Below are positions 8,721 through 18,495 of a DNA stretch of 64,000 bases, in pieces; position 1 is the first letter of the stretch, and each line of letters opens with the position of its first letter. Position numbers and translations under genes: made by a program. The notes under the pieces were generated by a model that saw only the letters and a program-made list of their open reading frames with translations, made no database searches and was not told the DNA's origin. The stretch is from positions 738,001-802,000 of the forward strand of contig JAGFBZ010000739.1 in assembly GCA_018398805.1 (NCBI GenBank). The letters are read 5' to 3'. Source of the DNA: Hirundichthys speculiger. Lineage: Eukaryota; Chordata; Actinopteri; Beloniformes; Exocoetidae.

Positions 8721-10279
8721 TGGGGTGACCCAGTCAGAGCCCAGATCTTGACTACACAGAGATGCTTTGGAGAGAGAGAGAGCTGTTCATTCCAGACGTC
8801 CGACAAATGTGTTTCTGGAAAGAGAAATGGTCCAAATTCACCCTCGACTGTCGTCTCTGTTCTGATCCAGATCTGATCTGGTCTGGTCCAGAACTACCAA
8901 ATCCACTCGCCTGATGTTGCTGTTGTGTAGGTCTGAGTAGCTATCAAGTCCAAGGACCCTCCACCACCACCACCACCACCAAACTGGCTCGACTGTTTTC
9001 AGTACAAACGTTTGGTTTATGAGAAGGAGAGAAAAGAAAAAAAAAACAGATGACAGTGAACGAACATCCTGCTACAACAATCATCAACGTTCACGTTAAT
9101 GCATTCACTGTAAATATTGCATGATAGGAATAGTTTAAAGTGCTTGAGTGCAGTAGCAAGGAGAAGAATTGGGCTGTAAACACGATGAAGAGGTCTAAAT
9201 GTTCAAAAAGCTTGAATATGTTTAGCTACAACTTTAACGGTTAAGAACTCAAAAGCTTCAAAGAGGTTTGTGCTCTCAAAACAAATTAATTCCAATTAGC
9301 CAGCATTCAAAACAACCACAAACATCACAAACAGAGGTCCTGGAGGTAAATAAAGAGGCGTATTGTTGTGTTAACAGAGCTGTCTGACAATGTTCCTTTT
9401 GAGTTTGGTTCTGATATTAAAAAAAAAAGTATATATGCTAATCCAATTAATTCCTTGATATGGATAATTGTTCTGTGGATGTGTTTTCCCTCAGCAGGAA
9501 CTGCAGTTAATATGGACTCCTGCTCCGATCCTCAAGCCTTAAACTGTCCATAAACCGTGTGGGCAAAAAGTGGGAAATTAGCAAAAGTCAAGCCACTGCC
9601 TGACGCTATTAGAGGAGGGTGTCAGTCATCGTCTGAGAGGGCCTGAAGGGGCCGGGGGGGTGGTGGTAGCATTTCCTCTGCATTACCACATCCTAATTAT
9701 CCAACTATCATCCTTCACACCATGCTGATCTCGCCCCCGGGGTGATTCACAGCAAGTTAGCCTAAAGGTTAGCGCAAACGACAGTCCCTGGGAAAAAAAA
9801 ATATTTGCAGGATGGTGATGAGAGAAAATAAAGTAAGACGTTTCAGTTCAGCAGTAGGACCCTTTTTTCTAATACAGGATGTAATGAAAAAAAGTAATGA
9901 GTGCATATAAAGACCACATCCTTCATGTAAGAATTAAACACTCATGTCACCCGCTGGCATGTAATCTAATTCCCAATTTTAAGGCCTCACTCTCAAGTTT
10001 CAGGTTTTATCAGTCAGATGTAGAAGTGATTTGAAAAGTTCAACACTTCCTAGTTGGAAAATCGTAGTTCTTTTATGCCTTATACGTACTTGAGTGATGT
10101 AAATATTCATGACAGGACTTCCATCACACCGATAAGAGGAATCAGTGTAAAAAATGGCATAATATTGACTTAGTAAGACACAGGTTTATGCTTTTTAATT
10201 GGACGGCTACTGGAGCCAGAGACGTTTTGGAAGGTCAGAGCTAAGTGACTTTCAGAGGCAACGCACCTTAAGGCATTTA
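8721..10279. other. No gene seen; (CCA)n at 8961-8980
   Basis: Low-coding DNA. A short CCA trinucleotide run lies at 8961-8980 and a G-rich spot at 9650-9665. No recognised repeat family or RNA gene. Confidence 0.5.
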
Positions 10280-11078
10280 GGCCCCGATCTTCCACCAGAT
10301 CTCCTAAAGCCGCTATTCAGGGATAGCGGGTAGTGGGAGGGGTGTTCCCCTGCAAAGAACGCAATCTTCCACCTTGCTAAACCTGCTATCCCACCTGCGC
10401 TACATTATCCATAGGAGTGGTTAGAGTGTTCCACCTGTTAAACCAATCAGTGCGTCAGTAGCCATTGCTTTTAAGAGCAGGTTGCGCTACCCGCTAACTG
10501 CTATGGAGCGTCTTTTCATCCAGATCGGAGCAGCTCTCATGCGCAGCTCATCTGGGACTCAGATACAGACACAGATAATTCCTATCGGCAACCTGAAAGT
10601 CCCAGATAGTTGGTGCGCTCTCGGTAAACACGCTCTGGTCGTCTATGGTTTAACTGGCGAGCAAGCCGTTTAAAACGATCTCTCAGGAAATATTTTTCTA
10701 TTTTCTCAGGGGTTCAACTGAGGCCAAATCACGCTTTTTATACAAGAGTTAATTCAAGAGGTAGAGCTGTTTCTGCACGTCCACATGTGACCAGGTAGAC
10801 GTGCATTGATGCCATTTGGACGCGCTCTTGTACGCACCAACATGCGGGTTGCGGGTAGCGGGTGGTCTGACCACCCGCTACCCGCAACCCGCGGTCGCAA
10901 GATACCGAGTTTGCGGAAGGGCAAAAGACACACCCATTGCCACACCTACAAAGTGAGTAAGGGAGTCGGCATAACGAGTAGCGGCTTTAGGGAGCGGAAG
11001 ATTGCATTAGCAGTTATTGGAGGTTCCTAAACTTGCAATTAGCGAGTAGCGGCTAGCGGGAAGTGTACGATCGAGGTC
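10280..11078. mobile_element. Family B element (Harbinger-like), copy 1
   Basis: This 799-bp element has ends GGCCCCGATC and GATCGAGGTC and is flanked by TTA on both sides (10277-10279, 11079-11081). Other copies lie at 17383-18141 and 60475-61325. A 3-bp TTA target and short inverted ends suggest a non-autonomous PIF/Harbinger element. This copy lacks a CTCCTCCTCC-rich segment of roughly 60 bp present in the other two, and uniquely carries a perfect 23-bp hairpin at 10844-10892. GTAGCGG and GCTAGCGG motifs are clustered near both ends. No transposase was recognised. Confidence 0.8.
10844..10892. repeat. Perfect 23-bp hairpin inside family B
   Basis: The left arm 10844-10866 and right arm 10870-10892 are exact reverse complements, separated only by CTG. 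The arms are built from GCGGGT-type units. Copy 2 has lost this segment and copy 3 has an imperfect version near 61098-61145. Both strands therefore encode the same peptide stretch here, which explains mirror-image open frames. Confidence 0.95.
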
Positions 11079-11099
11079 TTACTCCTTGTTTTCATAGTC

Positions 11100-11470
11100 G
11101 GAGACTCAATGGCTGCATCTGTCCTTTTATGTACCAAGGAATGATCAAAAGAATAACCTCAGGTCCTGATGAGAATAATGAGGATGCATCAGGATCAAAC
11201 AGATGTAACCCTGCAGTTCTGGAGGGAGGCTGCCACCTGCAGGTTGGAGCTGGGTGTCCACCTAAGGCTGACCCACATGAAGGCCTGCGGGTCAGGCTTC
11301 AGTGATGGAGTCACCAAGATGGAGACGGTCAGTGCTGCCATCATGGAGGAGGTGGAGGTCGTCGGGGTCATGGATGGGGTGGAGCTCTTCCTGACCAATG
11401 AAATGGCCTTGTATGTTGAGGAGGGCTTGTGGGAGCCTTAAATCTCAAGGTGACCATCGAGCGGGTTGGT
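11100..11470 (+). other. Unidentified open frame (11169-11441) after family B
   Basis: A 90-codon frame with a stop at 11439-11441 contains the run TVSAAIMEEVEVVGVMDGVE followed by LFLTNEMALYVEEGLWEP. The interval is richer in G and in GAG/GTG codons than its surroundings, which is why it is listed. I do not recognise the protein. A second frame (11063-11305) overlaps it. There is no clear upstream Kozak context or splice structure. It could be a decayed retrocopy, a LINE piece or chance. Confidence 0.2.
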
Positions 11471-11615
11471 CATAGAGTCATAAAAATTTTATAATGAAAC
11501 TTTTTCATTTTTTGTGTTTATATCAATTTGTGTTGTTGACTGTTATGTGTTCAAATATGTTTTGTTTTTTGCAAAATTTATTTCAATTTTTGAAAATAAA
11601 TATAAATCCTGATTT

Positions 11616-11674
<59 letters not shown>
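11616..11674. repeat. Poly-A followed by (AT)n microsatellite
   Basis: About 16 A residues run directly into an AT dinucleotide tract of roughly 43 bp with one C interruption. It may mark the tail of an old retroposon. Confidence 0.9.
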
Positions 11675-11804
11675 GAGTTGAGAAATATCAAAGTTAAAAA
11701 ATAAAGCCAGATAGAAATCCAAATAATACACAGACATGAGAAAGCCAAGTGACGCATCTAGAGAAGGAACTCTTAAATCACTGGAACCAAACATGAACAC
11801 ATTA

Positions 11805-12771
11805 TTACAACCCCAATTCCAAAAAAAGGTTAGAATATTGTAAAAGAAAAAAAAAAATAAATAAAAACAGAATGCAAATATTTCTTAATCTCATACTTTA
11901 ATGAAAACGGAACATGGAAAACTTGTCAAGTTTTACCATTTAGTGAATAATGAAATATATTAGCTCATTTTGAATTTGATGGCAGCAGCACATCTCCAAA
12001 AGATGGTATGAAAAAGAGAATATCTAGAAAAACATTTTACAATTTATTAGGTTAACTGGCTACAGATCAGTGCTGATTGGGTATAAAAGAGTTCGGGTCT
12101 ATCAGAAATAAAGAGAGGCAGAGGTTCATCAACCTACTGGAAATTGTGAAACAGTCTCATGATAATACTCCACCGTGGTAAAACTGCAAAGACTTTGCAT
12201 ATTAAATCTACTACGGTAAATATTAATCTGTTGAGATATCTGTGTGCATGGGGCGATGTTGACAAATCATTACTGGGTGATCTTTGGGCCCTGAGGCAGC
12301 GCTGCATCTAAAAACAGGTAAGACTCTGTGATGGAAATCAGTGCAGGCCTCAGACATCACTGTTTGATCACACAGTTAGCCCTCCACAAATGCAGGTTGA
12401 AGCTCTATCATGAGAAGAAATGGTGCTGTCTTCTGCGGGGTCACAGCTCATATAAAATTAATCGAGGCAAAGTAGAAAACTTCTCAGTGATCCGATCAAG
12501 TTAAAAATTCTTTTTTGGAAACCATGGATTCTCTATTCTCCAGTAGGCGAGGGCCCATCTGGCTGGTTGTTAGTGCTCAGTGAAAAGCCAGCATTAGTGA
12601 TGGTGGGGGAGGGGTGGTGGGGGGTGCATTAGTGTCCATGAAATGGGGGACATCAATGCTGAAAGGTAAACACAGGTCTGAGAGCAACACATGCTCCCCT
12701 CCAGACAACGTCTTCTTTAAAGGAAGACCTTATCGCTTTCATCAGGACAATGTTACACTGCACAGGGCATC
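11805..12771 (+). mobile_element. Tc1-like transposon, 5' part (split)
   Basis: The end TTACAACCCCAATTCCAAAA is one I recognise from a common teleost Tc1/mariner family. The terminal region continues with TTAGCTCATTTTGAATTTGA and GATTGGGTATAAAAGAG. Transposase traces follow, including ATCCACAAATGCAGG-like and CTCTATCATG segments, a GGGGTGCATTAGTGTCCATG block and CATCAGGACAATGTTACAC (the Q-D-N second aspartate block). Indels and stops are abundant. The alignment breaks at about 12772 and picks up again at about 14192. Confidence 0.82.
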
Positions 12772-12850
12772 CTTCTTGTGATTTTTCGTATCTGTAAAAC
12801 ACTTTGAATTGCTTTGTGTACGAATTGTGCTCTACAAATATAATTTTTTT
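12772..12850 (+). repeat. LINE-type 3' tail at the edge of an inserted block
   Basis: CTGTAAAACACTTTGAATTG followed by GAATTGTGCTCTACAAATAT is the same terminal motif as at 5990-6066. It starts exactly where the Tc1 element breaks. Confidence 0.5.
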
Positions 12851-12927
12851 AATTTATTTTTTACAACTTTTTTTTTCTACGCATATATTGATGGTTGGTG
12901 TCACATTTGACAAAACCTGGATATATA

Positions 12928-13080
12928 CAGTGGAGGAAATAAGTATTTGATCCCCTGCTGATTTTGGCACTTGTCATACTAAGAAATTAATGAACAGTCT
13001 CAGACTTCTATGGCAGCTTTATTTTAACAGTTATAGATAGAATATTGAAAAAAAATTTGATATAATTACATGAAATGAAA
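12928..13080 (+). mobile_element. Terminal fragment of another Tc1-like element
   Basis: CAGTGGAGGAAATAAGTATT then TGATCCCCTGCTGATTTT begins right after TA. This is the end sequence of a well-known fish Tc1 family by recognition. The similarity stops after about 150 bp; no transposase follows. Confidence 0.65.
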
Positions 13081-14191
13081 AATGAAAATTAATTTGCAAG
13101 TCACAGGCCCTATCAACCATGGGGGTAACCACCTCTCATTGGGATCCAGTTGGAAAAAATACCACGGCAGGCCGTGGATGTCAAAGTAGAAAACAGTAGC
13201 GCTACCAGTGGTGCTGTGTGACCCCCCCCCCCCGACTGAGTGAATAAGGGCAGGTGATTGCATTAAAATTGGAGTGCAGGAGTGGTTCGGGGGGTGGCAA
13301 GGAGGACAGCGACACCCTACTGTGCCGCAACCCACCCACCACAGAGAGCACCTCCAACTCTACCATGAGACCCAGCATGTGACCCTTGTGTCTTGTTCGC
13401 TGATCTAGTGATGTGCAGGGCTCCCAGACCCGACCCGGATACATGCAAAAGCACAACCCCAAGCAGCCTGGCCAGGAAGGGATAACCCGTAAGAACCGGC
13501 CCAACCGGACCCAACCGTCAGTGTCAGCAGAGACACCGCAACGGGGTAGGCATAGAAGGCAATTGCCTCGGGCCCCGAGCTGGAAGGGGCCCCTGGACAG
13601 CGGTGACATTGGTCCTTTTGTCAATGACAAAATGACTGAACTGCTTTAGACACTGCAACGATATGTTGAAAACCCCCTCGCATAGGGCCCCCACTAGCTG
13701 TCACTGCCTCGTGTGTTAAGGGACCCCCAAGATGCGGCCAGTATCGATCTATTTCAATGACACAACCTGAAACCTCCATAGACACTGCAGCGATACGTTT
13801 GGAACCCCCCCTAATAGGGCCCAGACTGCCCGTGGCCGGCTTTCTGCGGTGCTTCAAACTCGATACAAGAAAAATGAAGCAAGCATATCCATCAGGACAC
13901 GCAAAAAGAAAAAAAACAAGAAGATGAAGAAAAAAGAAAACAGGAAAGTGATAAGTTCAAAGGTGTATAAGGTGACATTATTTTAAAAAAAGTTGTGATG
14001 CCACTTTGTCCCAGTCTGTAGTCTCAGGAAGCACGACTGCACATGACATGTTTACTGCACCTTAGTTTGGCTTATTTAAACAGTAATTAACAGTAAGCTA
14101 ACCAGTAACTGATTTGTATTTGGAAGACGGTGATATCATATGTCTCCTTGAATTTTCTGCAATGTTACATTAATCAAAAATATTAGCCTCG
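13081..14191. other. Block of repeat debris inside the split Tc1
   Basis: Several pieces are visible. AACCACCTCTCATTGGGATC to GGCAGG (about 13120-13170) resembles 48795-48840. A poly-C run lies at 13220-13234. From 13530 to 13870 there is a GGGCCCC-rich unit repeated three times loosely (CACTGCAACGATA at 13652, CACTGCAGCGATA at 13784). A frame starting MKQAYPSGHAKRKK at about 13874 looks like the lysine-rich N terminus of a hAT-type transposase. No complete gene is present. Confidence 0.4.
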
Positions 14192-14300
14192 TCATTACAA
14201 AAGCGTGGCTTCGTAGTAAAAGAATCCAGGTGAGGGACCTGCCTGTTTTCTGTCCTGACTGTTCCCCAGTCAAGAACATTTTTTGAGACGCGGTGCTGCC
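14192..14300 (+). mobile_element. Tc1-like transposon, continuation after inserted block
   Basis: TCATTACAAAAGCGTGGCTT then CGTAGTAAAAGAATCCAGG resumes the transposase coding region exactly where the 11805-12771 piece stops, according to the remembered family sequence. The following AGTCAAGAACATTTTTTGAG corresponds to the region of the third catalytic acid, but is too decayed to assign the residue. Confidence 0.65.
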
Positions 14301-14982
14301 AGGAGATTAAAATCACCTCCATGTTTTCTTGAGACGGTTGATTTTCTCAGTGTGTACAGGATTTCTTTGGAATTAAGTGTCAGTTTTAATAGTTCTTCAC
14401 AGCTGATGCTGGACTTATATTGTTGGCCACAATTCGTAGTATGGTCAAAATATAAATTAGGAAAAGAATTCCCAGCATTGACTGAATCAGTGAGTTTAGT
14501 TTTCACCAGAGTACATGGAGAGAAGAAGTTAAGTAAGTAGAAAAATAACGGCGAGGCTGTGGCAACGGTGAAAGGCCGTGGCATTTGCCCTTCAAGGCCG
14601 TGACTGGAGATGAGCTCTGCCAGCTAATGCTCTGCACCTGGAAATGTGAAAGAGGCTGTGATCGGTCTGAACGCTGTCTTCAATGTTTATATAGCAATTA
14701 TTCTGAAACCCAGACCCATCTGGACACTTGATTGCTAATTAGGAGTGATTTAATCACCTCTATCTCCGCACTTTCCTCAGCTGCATCTTTTTTTTCCCCA
14801 AAAAACAGCTTAATAATAACCACATTAACCACAATAACACATTCTTAAAGGGGAAGGCAAGTTCATTCAGAGAGAGATTTTATTCTTTTTTATTTAATTT
14901 AAATTTTTTTTTTCACCGAGTTGAAGTGACCTGGAATTAATTGAGATTCTTCGACACCAAAGATTATCAATCACTTCGTAAC
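14301..14982. other. No gene seen
   Basis: Two overlapping frames on opposite strands (14270-14584, 14283-14540) read as chance. Short poly-T runs lie at 14788-14796 and 14903-14912. Confidence 0.5.
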
Positions 14983-15400
14983 TCGCAGAGCGCAGACCTC
15001 CGCCAAGCGCAACAATTCCCCCATATAGCGATTTACAGATTGCAATAAAATCCTCCTTCTGGATCAGATCCGGATCAGCCTTTAAAATTTGATAGATGTT
15101 CCCATTGTCAATCCCTGAGTCAAATTTCATGAGTTTTGGGCAATAATTAACGGAGATATTAAGAAACAACATTTTTGGTCCCATTGAACCCAATGTTATC
15201 GAAAATTTGAAAGTGATCCAGAATCCAGGAGTTCTTCCGGATCACACCCAAAACTAAATCAGTTCTTCCTTTTCACATTTCTGACAACTCCTAAAAATTT
15301 CATCAAAATCCATCAATAACTTTTTGAGTTATCTTGAACACAGACAGACAGACAGACCGAGATAAATGCTGGCAAAAATATAACCTCCTTGGCGGAGGTA
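14983..15400 (-). repeat. Family A repeat, long form
   Basis: This is a copy of about 418 bp from the AGAGCGCAGACCTCCGCCAA side to CCTCCTTGGCGGAGG. It retains the middle block and both ends and is one of the best-preserved copies in the window. Confidence 0.87.
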
Positions 15401-16559
15401 AATATCAAGTTGAATTGTCCCAAAGAGGAACAAAGACCTTATTCAAACAAGACAGGAAGTGAGACAAACTGGGATGAACAAAGAAAACAAGATCTCAAGT
15501 CAAGTGGAGTTTGTTACTTCAGTCATACCTAAGTACATAGTGAAACGTTTCCCCAGGACCAAAATGCTACACAAGACAACACGATTTATATATAAAGTGC
15601 ACACAAGTGCAGACAGCACAATGACGACACGCCGACCAGTACGCAGATCTGTTTAAAGGTGACCTTTATGGACCATGACACATCAAAAAAAAAAAAAAAA
15701 AAAAAGGAAATAGAGACAAACAATAACCAAAGTAAAAGGGTTTTACCCGAATAAACATTGTTTAACAGTTGTCACGTTTCTACACCATTTACTTGCAACA
15801 TTTCTTTCTAGCTGCTGTGCAGGTAAGGTGAGTATTTCATTTGATTAAAAGTCTTAACACGAAAGCACGCTCAACTCGGCAATATATTTTCTGACTTGCC
15901 TCCACTGACGAGAAGCTTTTGACTGCAACATGGAGCACCTGGCCATCACGCAATGACCTGCAAAAGTTCAAGCACTTTATCCGAGATTCAAACCAACCTT
16001 AAGGGGGACAGAGCTGTCAGCCTGACATATTGGATTTTAGAAATATTGGCAAGAAAACCTTTTGAATTGAAGTTCATCCCGTTGCTGGAATGCTGAGGAG
16101 TCGTCCCCGAAGCTCTGACGGTGCTTTCACGACGTTCAGCTCCACGGTCCCCTGCCTCAGTCGTCTCTAATTAAGGCTTGCTTCGTTATTTCTCGTGTGC
16201 TGAGCCTGGGTCCTCAGTCACTTCTGTACTGGAGTTTTTTTTTTTTTCTAATAGCACCCACAGACCGCTGTAACTGTAATAAAACAAGCACAAAACTAAA
16301 CAGTGGTTAAAATGACAAACTCCATTCCCATAAATGTCGGGAAGGTTTTATAAGATGCAAGAAAACCTTCTATGACTTCAAATCTGTACGTTTCCGTGAC
16401 AACACATGTGGCACCAGGACATCTTGGACCGCAGGTCAATGGCTGAATTTGTAGTCGCTTCATTGGATTTAAGAAGAGCTGAGCTGCCAGCTGTTCAGCG
16501 CCTGGTGGTTTCATCAGCAGGACGGGGCCACACTTCCATCGTCAACGCAGCTGACTGAT
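15401..16559. other. No gene seen; poly-A at 15685-15705
   Basis: A 21-nt A run lies at 15685-15705 and a T run at 16237-16248. No recognised repeat or gene in between. Confidence 0.5.
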
Positions 16560-17382
16560 GCTGTGGCTGCAGTGTCATCGGGTGCTAAGGTGCGGGAATC
16601 CTCAAACTTGGTGGTTGACACCTCTGGTGAGGGAGGCCATCAAGCTGGACTTGGATGGGGCCGAGGTTTGCCAAGCTCCACAGCATCAGGGCTCTGGATA
16701 AGGCCTAACCCTGAGTTCTCCAAGGCTCTGGATGGAAGCTTGTCCAACCACCCCACATGTATTTTGTGGACTTGGAGCAGGCATCCCACCATGTCCTTTA
16801 AGGTACTCTATAGGGGGAGTTGGACTTTCCTTTGTCAACAGTTCCGTTCGTAACTTTGGATGAGAATCAGCACCTCCAAACCTGAGACCATGTTTCTTCA
16901 TTGAAAAACTGCAGAACGCCCTTACTGGGTTGTGAGTGAGGTGCTATTTTAAGTGGAGGAGCCCAATTCTCTTGTTAGATAGTGAGGGAAGAATGAAGAG
17001 AGAGATGATCTACATGTGCTCTCATACCCTCACCTGCAGTCATGAACTGTAAGTAGTAACCAAAAGAACTCTGGATATGAGTGTGTGAAATCAATTTCCT
17101 CTGTAGGCAGGATGACTCACTTTTTACGTCAACAGGGCAGATACAGGCTCCAGCAGATCCCCACGACCGTGAATAGAAATAGGCAGGTATTGATAACTGA
17201 TGGATGGGTGACTCACTCTCCCTTAAAGAAAGGATGAGAAGTTCAATCATTCAGAGGGGACTCGGAGTAGAGCCCCCTCTCCTCCACACTGAGGAGGGAC
17301 AGCTGAGGTGGTTCAGGCATCTGGTTAGGATGCCTCCTGGAGAGGGGTTCTTGGCATGACCAGGATTTCCTGGAGACATTAA
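16560..17382 (+). pseudogene. Decayed LINE reverse transcriptase, piece 1 of 3
   Basis: Much-deleted coding traces run in order: NHPTCILWTWSRHPTMSF (about 16747-16800; family motif H-M-C-F-V-D-L-E-K-A-F-D-R), GATGAGAATCAGCACCTCCA (M-R-I-S-T-S-K, 16860), AAGTGGAGGAGCCC (16951), TCAGCTGAGGTGGTTCAGGC (Q-L-R-W-F-x-H-L, 17301) and AGGATGCCTCCTGGAGA. These are the RT palm and downstream blocks of an abundant fish LINE. Large internal deletions remove the catalytic ADD box. The element is interrupted by family B at 17383 and continues at 18142. Confidence 0.75.
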
Positions 17383-18141
17383 GGGCCCGATCTTCCTCAA
17401 GATCTCCTAAAGTCGCTATTTAGGGGCGTTCCGCCGCAAAGAACGCAATCTTCCACTTTCCTAAACCTGCCATCCCACCTGCGCTACCTGCGAGTGGTTA
17501 GGGCATTCCACCTGTTAAACCAATCAGTGGGTCAGTAGCCATTGCCTTTAAGAGCAGGTTGCGCTACCCACAAACCGCTATGGAGCATCTTTTCATCCAG
17601 GTCAGAGCAGCTCTCGTGCAAAGCTCCTCTGGGACTCTGCTGTAGAGCTTCCTCCTCTTCCTTCCTCCTCCTCCTCTGCACTGATATATACATATAAATA
17701 TTTTTACACAGACAATTCCTATAGGCTACCTATAAGTTCCAGATAGTCGGTTTAACTAGCACGCAAGCCGTTTAAGACGATCTCTGCTATTTTCTCAGGG
17801 ATTCAACTGAGGCCAAATCACGCTTTTTATACAAGAGTTAATTCAAGAGGTAGAGCCGGTCGTCCACATGTGACCAGGTGGACGCACCTTGATGCCATTT
17901 GGACACGCTCTTGTACGCGCCGACATGCGGGTTGCGGGTATTGCGCGATCGCAAGATACTGAGTTTGCGGAATGGGCAAAAGACACGCCCATTTCCACAC
18001 CTATATTGTGAGTAAGGGAATCGGCAAAACGGGTAGCGGTTTTAGGGAGCAGAAGATTGCATTAGCGGTTAGCAGAGGTTCCTGTACACTCAATATAGCG
18101 GCTAGTGGTTAGCGGGTCGTGGGAAGTGTACGATAGGTGCC
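17383..18141. mobile_element. Family B element, copy 2, inserted in LINE
   Basis: A 759-bp copy with ends GGGCCCGATC and GATAGGTGCC. LINE sequence resumes on the far side, so the target can be read: ACATTA before, and TTATCTC after, consistent with a 3-bp TTA duplication with one extra A/T pair on the element. The hairpin segment of copy 1 is deleted here (GCGGGTTGCGGGTATTGCGC at about 17927). The CTCCTCCTCC-rich segment missing from copy 1 is present at 17645-17680. Confidence 0.8.
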
Positions 18142-18249
18142 TTTATCTCTTGGCTTGAATGCATTTGGATCCTACAATGCATACGCTTGCAGGAATGCAG
18201 CTTGAAAGAGCAGCTGGGGAGAGGAGGTCTGGGCACTTTCTCTTTAGAC
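18142..18249 (+). pseudogene. LINE piece 2 of 3, between two insertions
   Basis: TCTCTTGGCTTGAATGCATT then TGGATCC and later AGCTGGGGAGAGGAGGTCTG GGCA correspond to the C-terminal LINE coding block that follows the sequence at 17301-17382. The link across family B is inferred from order and orientation and from the remembered family. Confidence 0.6.
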
Positions 18250-18462
18250 CAGGGGTGTCCAAAGTCGCTCCTGAAGGGCCGGACTCCTGCAGGTTTTGCA
18301 TGTTTCCCTGCTTTAACACACCTGATCCTGATTAATGGCCCCCATTATCTTGTCATCAGGTCTGTTAATGACACAGCCACTTGTATCAGGGTGTGAAGAA
18401 GGAGGGAAACATCTAAAACCTGGAGGACAGCCGCCCTCGAGGAACGACTTTGGACACCCCTG
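18250..18462. mobile_element. hAT-type MITE, 213 bp
   Basis: The ends CAGGGGTGTCCAAAGTCG and CGACTTTGGACACCCCTG are exact inverted repeats of 18 bp. The flanking octamers CTTTAGAC (18242-18249) and CCTTGGAC (18463-18470) match at 6 of 8 positions, the 8-bp target duplication expected of the hAT superfamily. It is inserted in a LINE fragment that continues on the right (CTTGGACTGTTGTCTCC). No coding capacity. Confidence 0.88.
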
Positions 18463-18495
18463 CCTTGGACTGTTGTCTCCACAGTCCAAACGCAG
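18463..18495 (+). pseudogene. LINE piece 3 of 3
   Basis: CTTGGACTGTTGTCTCCACA resumes the LINE 3' coding end after the MITE (family L-R-L-L-P-P block). It is a very short remnant. Confidence 0.45.

Noticed and set aside
8961..8980. Repeated CCA units considered as a CRISPR-like or coding repeat
   Set aside because: Simple trinucleotide microsatellite of about 20 bp with no spacers.
10754..11030. Two opposite-strand frames sharing the same peptide
   Set aside because: The shared peptide is produced by the 23-bp palindrome in family B, not by homology between genes.
11494..11800. Frames with tyrosine-isoleucine runs
   Set aside because: Produced by the (AT)n microsatellite read in frame on both strands.
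13202..13630. 142-codon minus-strand frame
   Set aside because: GC-rich stretch with frames open in several phases; no motif and it crosses different repeat pieces.
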